From contig VNKQ01000012.1 in NCBI GenBank assembly GCA_016508695.1, positions 248,001 to 312,000 of the forward strand: a DNA stretch of 64,000 nucleotides, in the 5' to 3' direction. This DNA comes from Hyphodiscus hymeniophilus. Its lineage: Eukaryota; Ascomycota; Leotiomycetes; Helotiales; Hyphodiscaceae. A model generated the notes under the pieces. It did no database searches, was not told the DNA's origin, and was given only the letters and a program-made list of their open reading frames with translations. Below are positions 32,721 through 44,747 of the stretch, one piece after another (the first letter of the stretch is position 1; the number at the start of each line of letters is the position of its first letter). The position numbers were made by a program, and so were the translations under genes.

Positions 32721-34625
32721 ATGATACGACGGCCGCAGGGTATATGTCTGTCTCGACTTTCATTCCTATTTCAACCTCCAATTCTCCGTTCCATCCGACA
32801 TGCCTCTGCAAGTAGTCGCGAGCCTTACATCCTACCTCGACTAGCAATTGACCTCGACGCACACGACAATCCATATGTTAGGCCGGCCACGGAGGAGGAC
32901 TACGCCGTCGAGCCTAAGCCCTCTCGACGGCGATCATGGCAGCCGACAGAGCATACCGTGACAGAGTACAAGCAAGAGCATGAAGTTCGGTCGATCCGCC
33001 AAACCTTGTACATCTTGGACACCCAAAGGCCCACTGCTCCGGATTTAATGGCTTATGCTCTCCTGGGAAATCCAAATGCGCATCCAAATTCTAACAATCT
33101 GGCACTGCGCAAGAAATTTAAACGTCAAGGAGTTCACGCACTGGATAACGCAGATACCAAAATCAAGCGGTTAGCTGATGGCTTCAGTACAGATGCACTG
33201 AAGGTCTTGAAGGGTGCTGGCTTTATTCCTGAACGTCAAGAGCTGATTGCGGAGGAAATACGGAATGTCTCATCTTTCCCAAGGCTTGAACGCATGCTTA
33301 CGATGCTGTCTTCTTCAAAAGACGGCTGCGAGTTTCTGCACAATAACGAAGATGCTGTAGTGGCCGGGATTAAGCACTGCCTACAAGATCAAACACCAGG
33401 GAAGAGGGTGGGGAGTAGGGTGGTTTTACGCCTTCTGAACAATCTCCTACTCAGCTTCTATTCGAATGGCGTCAAATTTGGGCCTGATATTTCCGGTGCA
33501 GGTCTTTATTACTCGTCGAGGACGTATAAGGTATCGGCAATTCGCACCTATCTTAGAATTGTTGACAATTTCAAGTACAATAAATCCGGAAATCTATCAT
33601 ATTCCCCAGTCACGACAATGGCAACACAGGCAATCGGTGCATTGGCGACTTGGCATCACCGCTGGAAACTACTAGCAAACCCAGAAAAAGGAGCTCGAGA
33701 TCGAGAGCTTTTAAACCTGTTGACAGGTTGGGACTCTGGGGGCCTTCCATCCCATGGGGAGAAACGGCAACCAAGCTTCGCATCAGCTGTCGTTTCACGG
33801 GCAAGAGGAACTTTCGGTTTTGGGGACTACATCGTGGCTCTAGGATACGTCGGTGCGCGTGAAGTCCTGAAGCATATATGGGACTACCGCCGTCAACCTT
33901 TGGGGAGGCTTTCCGCTGGAACTTTTCTCATGCCAGAGCAGTTTTCTGATGCTTTCATTTGCCGGGAATATTTTGGTTCTTTTGTAGAGAACAGTCATAC
34001 CGGTGGAAAACTGGAAGTATTCGCCCTGGCATTCTTAATGGCGGGAGACAAGCCCGCTGCTCTCCATGTTTTTCGAAGCTTCTTCAGACAAGATGGCCGC
34101 TTCAACATGTTGCTACAACCAGATGCCGACTCCCCTCTGCCAGTAGAACGATCCGTGAACGGCTTACAGACTAGTGGAGATACCCTCCAGGCTTTAAACC
34201 AGAACCACGATCGAGATAACAACTCTGAGAACCACAATCTGCAAGGTCTCCTCGTACGACCGGTCAAACTCGGTCAACATGCTCGCCTCAAATTGTTGTG
34301 GTATTACAAGATAAATAACATGAAACCCACCGACAGGCTTCAACAGCGACTCATGGCAAAATATTCCCCAGATAAGCCAGAAACAATGCTCCAAACACTG
34401 GATGATTTGCTTGTACCTGATTGGATCAATTACAAAAGGTCGGCAGATGCACCATCTCAGGACGTGTTTAACTTTTATGATGTTGATTGGAGGAAAAGAA
34501 ATGGGGTAGAGGGAATTGCAATCACCAAGAGCGACGAAGTTGTGCATTTCAAGCCGTCAGGTCTACCGAGTAAGCAGGTGGCAAAACTTTCAGACTTGAA
34601 AAGTTCTTCCGCAGATGTTCCATGA
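32721..34625 (+). CDS. Uncharacterised mitochondrial protein (634 aa)
   Basis: A single intronless frame begins with a clear mitochondrial presequence: MIRRPQGICLSRLSFLF followed by Arg-rich, acid-free sequence to about residue 33. The body is helical and mixed-charge, with a conserved-looking block FGDYIVALGYVGAREVLKHIWDYRR and later GKLEVFALAFLMAGD, suggestive of helical-repeat proteins that control mitochondrial RNA or translation. I cannot assign it to a named family, and a PPR-like identity is only a guess. A low-complexity Asn/Asp stretch (NQNHDRDNNSENHN) lies near residue 495. It shares a 233-bp divergent promoter with SYF2. Confidence 0.85.
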   Translation: MIRRPQGICLSRLSFLFQPPILRSIRHASASSREPYILPRLAIDLDAHDNPYVRPATEEDYAVEPKPSRRRSWQPTEHTVTEYKQEHEVRSIRQTLYILDTQRPTAPDLMAYALLGNPNAHPNSNNLALRKKFKRQGVHALDNADTKIKRLADGFSTDALKVLKGAGFIPERQELIAEEIRNVSSFPRLERMLTMLSSSKDGCEFLHNNEDAVVAGIKHCLQDQTPGKRVGSRVVLRLLNNLLLSFYSNGVKFGPDISGAGLYYSSRTYKVSAIRTYLRIVDNFKYNKSGNLSYSPVTTMATQAIGALATWHHRWKLLANPEKGARDRELLNLLTGWDSGGLPSHGEKRQPSFASAVVSRARGTFGFGDYIVALGYVGAREVLKHIWDYRRQPLGRLSAGTFLMPEQFSDAFICREYFGSFVENSHTGGKLEVFALAFLMAGDKPAALHVFRSFFRQDGRFNMLLQPDADSPLPVERSVNGLQTSGDTLQALNQNHDRDNNSENHNLQGLLVRPVKLGQHARLKLLWYYKINNMKPTDRLQQRLMAKYSPDKPETMLQTLDDLLVPDWINYKRSADAPSQDVFNFYDVDWRKRNGVEGIAITKSDEVVHFKPSGLPSKQVAKLSDLKSSSADVP

Positions 34626-36765
34626 GATCACCAGGGGTAATCAATCGAAATCAACCTCCTCGCACTGAGGTACGCCTCGCGAGCACAAAAAGCAGGAGAT
34701 GCACCTATTCGATAACTCCAGAGCTGAACATCAAGATGATGTCTCAGATCAGCAGCCCATCAAATCTACGAAGTGATTGGGAAGACTCTCGTGTTGTTTT
34801 CGTGTGATCTTCCTGGTCATGGAACGGCTTTTCAAACTCTCCGAACAATCACTCCCAAATTCGAGCAGAGCTAGGTCCATGGTCTCTCAAAGACGTCCTC
34901 TAGTGGTCTATATTCGTCACTTCCCTTTTGACAATAAGTCTGATGAATGTGACTGTGACCAGGTGGAGATTAGCTTAGCGGAAATGAAATGGAGTATGAG
35001 GATATTGGGTTTCACTGGAAAATGGTGATAAGAAGAGAGCTTTCACGGCGCTCTGCTAGACGGAATGTTCTATGACGACTATAAGCCCTATTTCAATTGA
35101 GTTCAGTCAATAATTGGGCTGTAAGAACTTGTTTCAAATCAAGCCGAGACTTCCGAGGTGAATCTGTAATGGCAATAGCTTCGCTTTGCTATTTGTGAGA
35201 TCGTGAAAAAATTTGGAAATTGGTAAAATGTCTCGTGGGCTGATACCAGAAAGGAGGACTTCTGGTATGATGTTAGTTCGTCGTCTCTCTGTTGCGATTT
35301 GAGGGGCATTTGCAATACAATGGAGCCAGAATCTGTTGCCTCAAACCCGAACATATAATGGGAAAAGAAAAGATTAAAGGCACGAGGCTGAGTGACTGCC
35401 ACTTATTGGGCCACGCAACAATCCCTCTTCTGTAGCACAGCCTGCATGCGAAGACTGTAGCTTAGTCCTTGGTCTTAAAAAACGCTTATAAAAGGGTTTC
35501 CGGTTGGACTCAACGACAATTTAACACACCAAAATTTGTAGGTAATATATAGCAGAGTTAGCTTTGCGAGTAGAAGGCTATCACTTCTCAGATTCGGAAA
35601 AATACACAAGCCCCTCGGCAATCGCTTGCCGGGTTCCTCGCGCACGATCCTCATTTGTGAGCAATCACATTTTCTATGGAGCATACAGTACAGTAGTATG
35701 CAATATAAGATGCGACTGAAGACTGGGATAATGGCAAGTGTCTGTTATCCCCGGGTTGACTTTTTGTTTATTTACCGGGTTTGCGGAGTGTGCGTTCTTT
35801 GGGATACATGCCAGCGTTGCCAAAAATATCATCCCTCCCCGAGAAGCAGACCTTCGTGTGACAAGGCTACGTGGCATGGGTATTATCCGGAGAATCTGAG
35901 CGGATCAATGGAGATGTGCTTGCTATCTTTATGAGAGCCCGTCGGTCGCATGTGCGTCGCTTCCAAGCAGCCAGTAGTTGTCATTCTCTTTCCTGTTCAA
36001 GGGTCTATTAGGAATCTCGACCGCAGCTACCCATTTCGTGTGGGCCAAAGGGTGTGGTAGTACGGAGTCCAACGTCGCCAACGTGAAAGCACTGAGACAG
36101 TCATATGCTAACGCATCGGGTCGGTCCGTGTCTTGACTTATAGCTAGAACGGGAGAGTGCGTCTTACAGGCTAAATACAAGAGGGATCTTCCTTGGTTTC
36201 CACTCTGTCTGCGCGCAGTCGCTCAAGAAGTTGGGCATATCGTAATGCGTGCCGAAAGTTCGCGCTTACTGACTCGCCGATAAGTGTTCGTGTTACCCTC
36301 CCCTCGGAACCGACCTGTTAATAGCCCGAAATTCGAGCAGATGACCACATTCAATGCTGCATTACAGGCGCGGGTGTGAAGGCAGGGAAAGATGCACATG
36401 CATATGCGCTGCACAGGAGTGGAGAAACAGTTCCAATCACAGATTTTAGTACGCTGCTTTAAAATTCGATAAGATGTACTACTGAAGCACGATGTGCGTC
36501 AATCGAACTTCGAATGGGGAAAAACAGGCTATGTGAATCTTGAATATTTAAGAAAATTGGGAAGGCGTAAGATTTATTTTGGCTTGAATCTCGAGAACTT
36601 GTTGTGGCCTCGATTATTGCATGGAAAAAAGTTGGAAGAGAGAATTTCCATTTGCACGAGCTTTACCTATCAGGCTACTACAGAAGAAGACCTCGTGATC
36701 CAAGCAGAACGACCCATTTTCGCTTGCCGTAAAGTAATGGCCGTTTAGATCTCTTCTGGGTGGTG
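34626..36765. other. 2.1-kb gap before the duplicated module array
   Basis: Only frames of 60-100 codons are present, on both strands and mostly without ATG. The sequence shows no recognisable family, repeat or terminal inverted repeats. It marks the boundary between the conserved gene block on the left and the module array on the right. Confidence 0.5.
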
Positions 36766-38058
36766 CTACTGTCGAATAAATTGCTGTTCAGCGTTACATT
36801 TTGAATGGGATCGAGGGCCGGGTGGCGCCCTCTTCACTTCTTCACTGCTCCGGAAAATGATATCAGAACAATACCCATCGTCTGCAACTCTGGGCACAGG
36901 TGACCAAAGTTTTGGTTTGACAAAGCTTTCTGCTGAGTTCTCGATAGGTTCATTGTGTGGGTGGAAAGAGCCTAGTTCTTGGATGGAATTACGTCGAAAT
37001 CTCTTATGAGCTTGGGCTGCTGGTTGTTGACTAGGTCTGGCCCCTTTCGTGGTAGCTGCATCCAACTCCCAGTACGCTATGACTAATTGAGACCAGTTCG
37101 AGGGTTTCTGAGGATTTTCCACTTCGAGTTGATTCTTGAGTAGCGTAGCTTGTGAGCGGGACACGAGTGCCGTATGCTCCAACCATTTGTTGATTCTATC
37201 TCTCCTAGTACCAAAGTCGGTCAGAAGCTGAGGATACAACTCAACGCTCCTGGTAAAAAGGCGTGGAAGTTGCTGTGGGAAACCCGATCGCTCTTCAAAT
37301 TCGACCGGCAAGTGATCAATGTCGCCTATTCCAGAGTCCAAATCCCAAGCGCGGCTATTTTCATGACTTCCTGATTGGAAGTTGCCTGATCCGTCCAACC
37401 CCAGAAGCGTTGTGTGCTGCATGAGTTGTGCACTAGCATCCCAGCCAGTCTCTCTTGTGAGTTCGGCGATATTGGATTTTGCTGACGATGCGCCCGAATT
37501 GCGAGTCTGCCGTATGGGAAATCGTTGGTCCATATTTTCCTCTCCATTCTCTTGCCCATCAGCATCGGACGACGATTCATAACGACTCGATGGATCACTT
37601 GTGGGTGGTGATGAGTATGACTTGGCGGTGTGAAACTCATACTCGAATGTTTTGAGTAATCTTGACTCTGCTTGCCGCACTTTCCAGAAGGCTCCTTCCC
37701 ATCGTTGCTCTGCCTCGATGCCATCCTGCTCCAGAGGACCTAGATCATCCCGTGCTATTTGGCACTGTGATGCAAGCCATAACAGCTGCTCCAAATTGTT
37801 CCACATATTTCCTGCCATACGTTGCTGGACTTCCCTCATAAATGCAGCGTCAGATGCCCAAACAGCATTTCTCTTGAAGCCGACATCGCGCATCTTCTGG
37901 CGCGCATCGATCTGAGCATCAGATGCTTCTTGCTGGAGCCTTGAGAACTGCTTCAAAGCTTGCATGAATCCTGTCAGACGAGATCCTTCGATATTTGGTG
38001 CGGCCTGTATCCTGCTAGAATCTTCGTCCAGTGCCTGTTCTTCAGTGGCATGAGCCAT
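36766..38058 (-). CDS. Module copy 1, coiled-coil protein (paralogue A1)
   Basis: A single-exon gene of 430 aa. An N-terminal helical, coiled-coil-prone region (residues 30-150) contains the motif RDDLGPLEQD at 103-112. A Ser/Asp-rich linker follows, then a C-terminal block at 289-334, INKWLEHT...WSQLVIAYWELDA, and a polar tail. The same two landmarks in the same order recur in the genes at 42142-44052 and 48428-50152, so the three are paralogues despite little overall identity. There is no signal peptide or membrane helix. The gene is head to head with a DUF6590 gene starting 967 bp away. Function is unknown; association with its divergent partner is inferred from the repeated pairing. Confidence 0.85.
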   Translation of the reverse strand: MAHATEEQALDEDSSRIQAAPNIEGSRLTGFMQALKQFSRLQQEASDAQIDARQKMRDVGFKRNAVWASDAAFMREVQQRMAGNMWNNLEQLLWLASQCQIARDDLGPLEQDGIEAEQRWEGAFWKVRQAESRLLKTFEYEFHTAKSYSSPPTSDPSSRYESSSDADGQENGEENMDQRFPIRQTRNSGASSAKSNIAELTRETGWDASAQLMQHTTLLGLDGSGNFQSGSHENSRAWDLDSGIGDIDHLPVEFEERSGFPQQLPRLFTRSVELYPQLLTDFGTRRDRINKWLEHTALVSRSQATLLKNQLEVENPQKPSNWSQLVIAYWELDAATTKGARPSQQPAAQAHKRFRRNSIQELGSFHPHNEPIENSAESFVKPKLWSPVPRVADDGYCSDIIFRSSEEVKRAPPGPRSHSKCNAEQQFIRQ

Positions 38059-39025
38059 GTCTGCCGCGATACTGGCTGTTGATGTAGCAGCGGCAATGGT
38101 ATCTTCAAAAGTAGAGCTAGTTCTAATTTTAGGACGAATTTCGCGACTTTGGCAGTTTGACGTTTATCCCCAAGCTTGGGTCCTATGAACACGTCAGCCA
38201 GGAAAGTATTCGCCCGTTCCTCCCATTCGAACACATATAGCATTCCTCAATTCAACTGACCCTTTTCAATCATCTGTTTATGCAGTTTGACCCACAAACC
38301 AATATGTGATTACCACAATTGATACGGCACCTGTTGGGCAGCAACTCCAGACTCTGGTTGCCGGTGTTATTTTATCTGCAAACGATTTTCTCACATCAGA
38401 TGCCGGGTTTAGAGACGGCCCAACGGCACAACATGAATTGTTAATCCCAACCCAAAGAGAATAGCTCCTTCAACCGTGTCCTTAATTCTAGTGGTACAAA
38501 ACCTCCCACAAGGATGCGTTGGTGGTGATATATCCCGACTCTGGTGGCTAGTAAGTCCAAACGGGGCGTGGCCGCGTGGGCTGCTGACTGGAAAGTTAAA
38601 AGCAGCATCTCCTCAACTCGTTCTGTTTCGGCCAGGGTCAAGTTGGCAGCTTCTAGTCACGTAGCCAATAGTTCTTCATGGATAGTCATAGTTGTTTTTG
38701 TTCTTACCCTACCTTGCAACCACTACATGGACTAATCCCAGTGATAGGTTGTGTGCTACACACCAATTAATGTCATCGTTGCTCATGTTGATCTTCTGTA
38801 GCGGGCAACGTTAGTGTGCTGCATTTCTGCACGTTCAACCGTAGTGCTGCATCACGTTGGTACTCTGTCCTCGTTCTGGCTAATGAGATCTGGGTATGAG
38901 GCTCTTTCAGACCATCGAGTTGTTTCAATGAGCTACAGGCATAAAAGCGCAACAAGAACCCAGTTCAAAATGGATGTGCAACTTCAACGCCGGAACGATA
39001 ACCAAAACCCTCCTCGCAGAGCAAA
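38059..39025. promoter_or_regulatory. Divergent promoter of module copy 1
   Basis: The start codons of paralogue A1 (minus) and DUF6590 copy 1 (plus) are 967 bp apart. Frames in this stretch are short. No TATA or shared motif with the other two module promoters could be picked out by eye. Confidence 0.45.
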
Positions 39026-40470
39026 ATGGCATCGAGAGGAAGCAAAGGAAAAGTAATTGATATGTCCACCAGCTGGTCCGAATACAAAGAGAACGAACGC
39101 GGAGAATGGATAAGCACTCGCTTGCACGCCCACGGAATAAGGGAATACTATTCCTACCCCACTGAAGCTACGCAGAACACGACCTCAAACCAGCAAACTA
39201 TTCCACGTTTTCCTGGACCAGAACCTTCTTCTCTTGGAACAGGGTATGGATCCTATAATGCAGAACAAAGCTTCCAGTATACGACCTCCAATGCCGCATA
39301 CACCGGATACAGCGGAGACACTACATACGATGTTTCTCAGACTTCTTACGCTCCACAGAGCAACTACGATAACATCGAGTCAACTCCCTCCGATACAGAG
39401 TCAGTCGCTACAGTCAGAAACCCCTCCACATCATATGGTCACCGTTATGGTGGCACTTCAAGTTATTCCAGCAATCCTACAGCACATCAGACCACAATCT
39501 CCCCTCTGGATGTTACAGCGGCGTTTGCTAATTTGAATGTCGCTGGCTCTTCCACAATCCCAGAAGCTGGTAAGCATACTCTCGAACCAATAGCTGGACT
39601 TCAATCATCTGAAATGCATGAAAGCTTCTTCGGCGCGAACTCCGCGAGTTGAGAAGATAATTCTAAACCCTGCCGCTGATGAACCGTGCTCGCTTGATCC
39701 ACGTAAGCTCTTGACATTGTTCTATACTGCCTCAGTGATTGACGTGCATCAGGATACAAAGTCGTCGAAAAAGCAAAGCAAAGAAAGTTTTGGAGAGTCG
39801 GAAGGGTGTTCATGGTTCTCTGGACGGAGCCAGCACGGAACGTCCACTACGACTTACAAGCAGGGCCATCCACAGCTGGATCCCAGTTTAGCAAGACTTA
39901 CTTGGAAGGAACAGCATTCAGTGAGATCCGTAGGTTTGTAGTTGTTGCGGAAGGTCATGGGAATAGCATTTGCTCGTAAGTATGATCCCAATCTGGGCTT
40001 CCGAATTTTGATCTGACTCTCTATGAAGACCCATCCATACCTACGGCGGTCAAGCCACACTGAAGCCAAATCTGCCTGATCGATTGCAGCATGCTATTAT
40101 CTATACTAGTGGTACGGTGCCGGCGGAGTATCGGTACACTGCAGAGGATGGTACTATCGTACGAGAGGACTTGAGTAAGGATCCAATAAAGGTTCGACGT
40201 GAACAAGATGGTCCGGAAGGGGACCTCGGTACTCTCTCTCGAATCAACTACAGCAAGATATACACAATCGAGAATTACGTTCGAGTACTCAACATCGGCA
40301 TGGTCGAAGGCGATTGGATTCCTACTCTTGAGTATAACTCCTTTGTCAAACGTCGAACGTCTCCAATCGAAGGTCCCCGAAACCACCCGAAACGAACGGA
40401 CTCTCACCAAGACGACAGAAAACATAAAGGGAAGGACAAAGAGAAGAGAAGTGGCAAGAGCCGTCGTTGA
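39026..40470 (+). CDS. Module copy 1, DUF6590 protein (paralogue B1)
   Basis: Four exons, 39026-39569, 39625-39702, 39753-39975 and 40029-40470, give 428 aa; introns are 55, 50 and 53 bp with consistent phases. The N-terminus has the W-x-E..G-x-W pattern common in this family (STSWSEYKENERGEW), then a Tyr/Ser/Gln-rich disordered region (about 60-165). The DUF6590 domain (about 219-375) shows FWRVGRVFMVLWTEP, SEIRRFVVV, IHTYGGQATLKP and SRINYSKIYTIENYVRVLNIG. The C-terminus is a short Lys/Arg-rich tail. Introns 2 and 3 lie at the same places and phases as introns in copy 2 (after L-D-P, phase 1; after I-C, phase 2). The domain's function is unknown; nuclear or cytosolic location is not resolved. 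Confidence 0.88.
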
Positions 40471-42141
40471 CCTCAGCCCTCTGTGCCACTTTTGAGCGGC
40501 GCCGGCACACTACTGACAGCACTTGGTGCGGTCCTGGTGGTTGAGCTTTCAAGCTTTGAATTTATACGTTGCGCCTTTCAAAGCGCCAAGAGCTAACTTT
40601 AAGACGTTTTGTCTTAAGCATGGAGCGGTCCAACGGGCTTTTTTGCTAACCGTCGGTGGCTTGGATTCTTTGGATTCTATTACGATTGCTATTGATTTAC
40701 ACTCTTCGCTCTTCCGTACAAGTATCCCTATCCTATATCTCCTCGAACCTTTACCCCTTTTAGTATTTGTTGTACTCTATAGGCAGTTTCATAGGCAGAA
40801 AAATCGTCACTTCATTGCTATGTCGCCTGAAAGGTATGAATTTTCCAGCCTACGAGATATACACAGCAAAAATATAAAGCTGGATCTCGTTTATGTTCAA
40901 TATCACAACGTGAGACTTGATTATACTGGTTGTGCTTGAATTCTGCTCTTACAATATCAGCATGCTATGTTCCTCAGCAAGAAATCTGGTGACCAGCCTG
41001 TGTAGGCCACAGATACCTCAGATATCAGAGGCTTGGTACCTTACGAGGAGTGATCATCCAATCACTCAGAAGCCACTATTTGAGAACAGAGGAATGGGAA
41101 AAAAGATCATGGTCAGGTAAATGTTAGCGGCTCATAATTTATGATAGACTTCTATTGATGACTCGATTGTAACACTGCTCCCAACTACATCAACTGGAAA
41201 TAAGACCCTTCGGAGTACAGTCAACGAGGCAGGCCTATTAAACAAACTTGTTCGAAACATGCATGCCGTATTCCCGTAGCCCATTCCGTGTCATCCATAG
41301 AAGTGGGAAGCCATTGGTTCGCAAGCATGATTGGAGCTTACCGGCAGGAGTAAAACCTTGTCCTTGTCAGACCCAACGGTAGCAGCCGTTTCCGGGAGGG
41401 ATTGCAACGGATATTATGGGCCATGCAGATTTCAGGTTTTTTTACAACAGCTTACTTCCGATTGGTAACAATGTTGCAAATAGGATTGGTCACAGAGTGA
41501 GACGCTTGTCAGCGCACCATTGCTGCCCTTACTTCAACCCACGCTCTTCGTACTTCACACCAATCACTTGGCGAGTGGTTAAAATGCCTCGTGATGCGGC
41601 CGAACCAAAAAAGGCATCAATTGCCTCGTGCCCTGGAAAAGCGAAGACAAAAATATTGGCAAGCAAGGGTGCGTTTCGGAGCAGATTTCGTAGATTTGAA
41701 AACCTGGCTATCTACCACGAATAGATTTTTATAAGAGAGGATATACTTACCACGATTTACAAGCCCCAAAATAATCTTTTGCAGGCTGGAATCACAAATA
41801 TAATATCATGCTCTTTAGTCTAATCCAAAGAAACCCCGTTAACAACGCTAAAACAATGACAAGGGAAGAAGATAGAATGATCTCAATTCCGTGTGCATCC
41901 TGCTTTCTGGAATTCAAATGGGCACTGACAACTATCCATGGACCTGATGCATCACCAGCCATCGTACATATGGATCGCTCTAACGCTGTTCTCTCCGACC
42001 CATAAGTCGTTCAGATAAGAAATAAAAGGTATCAAAAGAGAATATGTGGAATAGTCCTAAGCACTTGTTGACGAAAAACTGGCTAATTCCAGTTTACAAT
42101 AGAGTGAAAGGAAGTAATAGGAAAACATCAAGGCTCCCAGA
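40471..42141. other. Spacer between module copies 1 and 2
   Basis: The 1.67-kb spacer lies between convergent genes. A 138-codon frame (40523-40939) lacks an ATG and has one hydrophobic stretch; an ATG frame at 41416-41724 is arginine-rich and unsupported. No clear trace of a further module copy or of a transposon is seen. Confidence 0.45.
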
Positions 42142-44052
42142 CTACGCCCGTGAAATGGATGGGGGACAGGAACGCCTTATTCTGTTGACAGTTGATTCAG
42201 TCGAATTTTGAGATCCCAGTCTTGAACTTGACCTTGATTCCATCAATGAGCCTCTAACTATGATTCCCTCTGAGTAGTGGCTCTCGTCCTCTGAAATGGA
42301 TTCTACCGAGTTTTGCGAGTATCGTGGTGCTTGAGTCGCCATATCGGACGAGTATATGCGATACTGAGACGGGCCCTTTCTTGCCCCATCCCTGAACCAA
42401 TATGCCAGGACGTCGAATTGCCATCTTTCACCCTTGACGTTACCCAAAATACCCTTGGAAGTCCTGTCTAGCAAGTTGACATCTAAGGGTGAAGAGCGTA
42501 ACTGGAGAAGTAGCCACTGATTGATGTGGTCGCCGGCATTATGAGATAAACCATCCGCTACTTTGGGGGCGCTGGTGGAGAACTGCTTCTCTTTGCTTCC
42601 AGGCCGCCAGAGGAGTACTGGAAATTTTACGAAGTCCGACTTCTCAGATCCAGCATCGACTTCTTTTGCTTCTTCTTGAAAAGAATGTTCCTCTCGCTTT
42701 TCGAAGTCGGTCGGATTTCCTCCTTCATCAACCAGTCCCTGCCGAAGGCAAAGCTGCTTTAAAGTCTCCGCTTCTTTGGTGGCTTCTTCAATCTGGCCCA
42801 AAAGGCGATTTTCAAGCTCCATATAGCTATCCAACCATAACTGATCCTCTGTAGCCAGCCCCCGTCCGACGCGTCTCCGGGATTCTTTCTCAGACTCTAA
42901 CGAGAACTTTTCATCGATGTTGTAGTCTAAACGCTCTTGTAGATTGTCCACATCCCCCAGCTTGGAAAGATACCTTGACACGAGTGGATGTGAATCTGGA
43001 ATAACGTCTAAGTCGTTGTAGCTAGATGCATAGTCTGAATTGGAAGCCATGCTTTGCAGTGCTACCTCATGGATGTGAGGATTGACCTCGTTGTCAAAAT
43101 ATAGTTCTTCATTCCTGGTGAGTTCGAATTCTTCCCTTCCAAGCTGATCTTCGAAGAGGTTACAGTCGTCCTCTAAAGGACCGTACTCATCTCGAATCCT
43201 TTGGCAGTTCTGTAAAAGCTCTTCCATCGTTTCTTGTTGCTCTGATACATCCCGGTTCTCAGGTGTTAACCCCAGATGATGCATCCTGACAAACTGAAAG
43301 TATCGATCATCCGCAGTCGACTTCTCAAGCTGCTTCTGTCGTAAAGTTCTACGCATTTCGTGAATCTTTGATCTCATCCCCCATATATGGGAGCGAAGGT
43401 TCTTGATCTGTTCCCACCCGCTGTCCAAATCCGACCGAGAACTGCTCATTTTCTCACTCAATGCCGCTGGTAAATGCTCTGATACTGGTGGGTTGCGCAG
43501 AGAACGAAGGAAGGGACCGGGAACAGGTTCCCGGCCTTGGAGTCTGGGAACTAATTTGGAGCTGCCCGTTTCGGAATATAGATGCGACGAGATTTGTTGG
43601 GTGTTTTCAGAGTCTTGCGGAGGTATTTCTGGACCTCGAGCGTCTAAGTCCAATGGCTCCGTTGGATCCATAGGGCAGGAGCTACGTGGCGTTGGTAGAA
43701 CAGCGCACGAGACACTCAATATAGGCTCAGATACAGTTTTTCTTTCCGTTCTCGAGACTTGAGTCTGCGTTGATTCCATAAACGGGTTTTTAATGTCGTC
43801 GGTTTCGAAAGGTGGGAAATCTGAATGAAGGGATTGATTCAAGGGGTTTCCAATGGGCCGACCGCTCGATTTATATAAATCGAGCATGGCAGTTGAGGTT
43901 TCCTCAAGCTCTGGCTGGAATCGCTGAACTCTGCCCAAAACAATTTCTTGATTTGGGTTTGCAGCTCCTGGATACGTGCCTGCCTGGCGTTGATACCCGC
44001 CATTAAGGCGCGTCAAAGCCGTCGAAAGAACGGCCAAGGGAGCGGTGAGCAT
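42142..44052 (-). CDS. Module copy 2, coiled-coil protein (paralogue A2)
   Basis: A single-exon gene of 636 aa. A long polar N-terminus (1-210) precedes a coiled-coil region (about 212-320) with the shared motif RDEYGPLEDD at 287-296. A second charged helical part follows (about 355-450). The C-terminal block at 510-557 reads INQWLLLQL...WQFDVLAYWFRDGA, matching copies 1 and 3. It ends in a Ser-rich tail. No signal peptide is seen; the first residues are mildly hydrophobic, so an internal start cannot be excluded. It is divergent from DUF6590 copy 2, 695 bp away. The function is unknown. Confidence 0.85.
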   Translation of the reverse strand: MLTAPLAVLSTALTRLNGGYQRQAGTYPGAANPNQEIVLGRVQRFQPELEETSTAMLDLYKSSGRPIGNPLNQSLHSDFPPFETDDIKNPFMESTQTQVSRTERKTVSEPILSVSCAVLPTPRSSCPMDPTEPLDLDARGPEIPPQDSENTQQISSHLYSETGSSKLVPRLQGREPVPGPFLRSLRNPPVSEHLPAALSEKMSSSRSDLDSGWEQIKNLRSHIWGMRSKIHEMRRTLRQKQLEKSTADDRYFQFVRMHHLGLTPENRDVSEQQETMEELLQNCQRIRDEYGPLEDDCNLFEDQLGREEFELTRNEELYFDNEVNPHIHEVALQSMASNSDYASSYNDLDVIPDSHPLVSRYLSKLGDVDNLQERLDYNIDEKFSLESEKESRRRVGRGLATEDQLWLDSYMELENRLLGQIEEATKEAETLKQLCLRQGLVDEGGNPTDFEKREEHSFQEEAKEVDAGSEKSDFVKFPVLLWRPGSKEKQFSTSAPKVADGLSHNAGDHINQWLLLQLRSSPLDVNLLDRTSKGILGNVKGERWQFDVLAYWFRDGARKGPSQYRIYSSDMATQAPRYSQNSVESISEDESHYSEGIIVRGSLMESRSSSRLGSQNSTESTVNRIRRSCPPSISRA

Positions 44053-44747
44053 TGGTATTCCTTATATTTCTGCTCTGAGGTGAGGTTCTAGACGTTGAAA
44101 TGATATTGGCCACTTAAAGGCTGGAATTAGGGACGAGATGGAATTGCAGTCCGGCGAGGCAGTCGAGCGACATCGCCAGTCGGGAGCACAGTGTACAATA
44201 GTTCCAGGCGCTGAGCCTCACTTTGTTGGCGACCTGATCCTACAGTAATCTAGGTACTTCCAGGTTTCAAATACAACCACATAGAATGCGCCCGTGTAAA
44301 TTGCTGGCTGGCCCCATGGCTTGTCATAAAAGCAGCGGTAGCTGCTGCTAGGTAGGGTTGGGTGGGAGAATGTGGCTTTCCTCACCCCCCACGCACATTC
44401 ATGCAGTGTCCCCTGTGTTTAATGCAAGTAAGTATGAACCACCAGTACGGCGAACTAAATGGAGAGCACACCACCTCACAAGTCATGGCGCACCTGGTGT
44501 ATGCATCTGTTCAAATGTGAAAGGACTCCGCGTTTGTAACGAATCACCTGCCTGCGTGTGCTCTCACATGTGGCGCTTCCAACAACACCACTTCGAAGCT
44601 AGTAGAAGTATGTGAACATGCATTCTGGTGGTATGCAACAGCATTTTGAGCCGCAAGAAGATCAGGAAGATAAAAAGGTGGGTGATGCATATCTTCTTCA
44701 CCATTAGAGAATGTCAATTTCTGGAGATTTTTCCGTCAAGAGCGAAA
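44053..44747. promoter_or_regulatory. Divergent promoter of module copy 2
   Basis: The start codons of paralogues A2 and B2 are 695 bp apart, the shortest of the three module promoters. No convincing frame or TATA element is seen. Confidence 0.45.

Noticed and set aside
40523..40939. 138-codon frame with a hydrophobic stretch after DUF6590 copy 1
   Set aside because: No ATG at the start and no family match; it lies in the probable 3' UTR/spacer.
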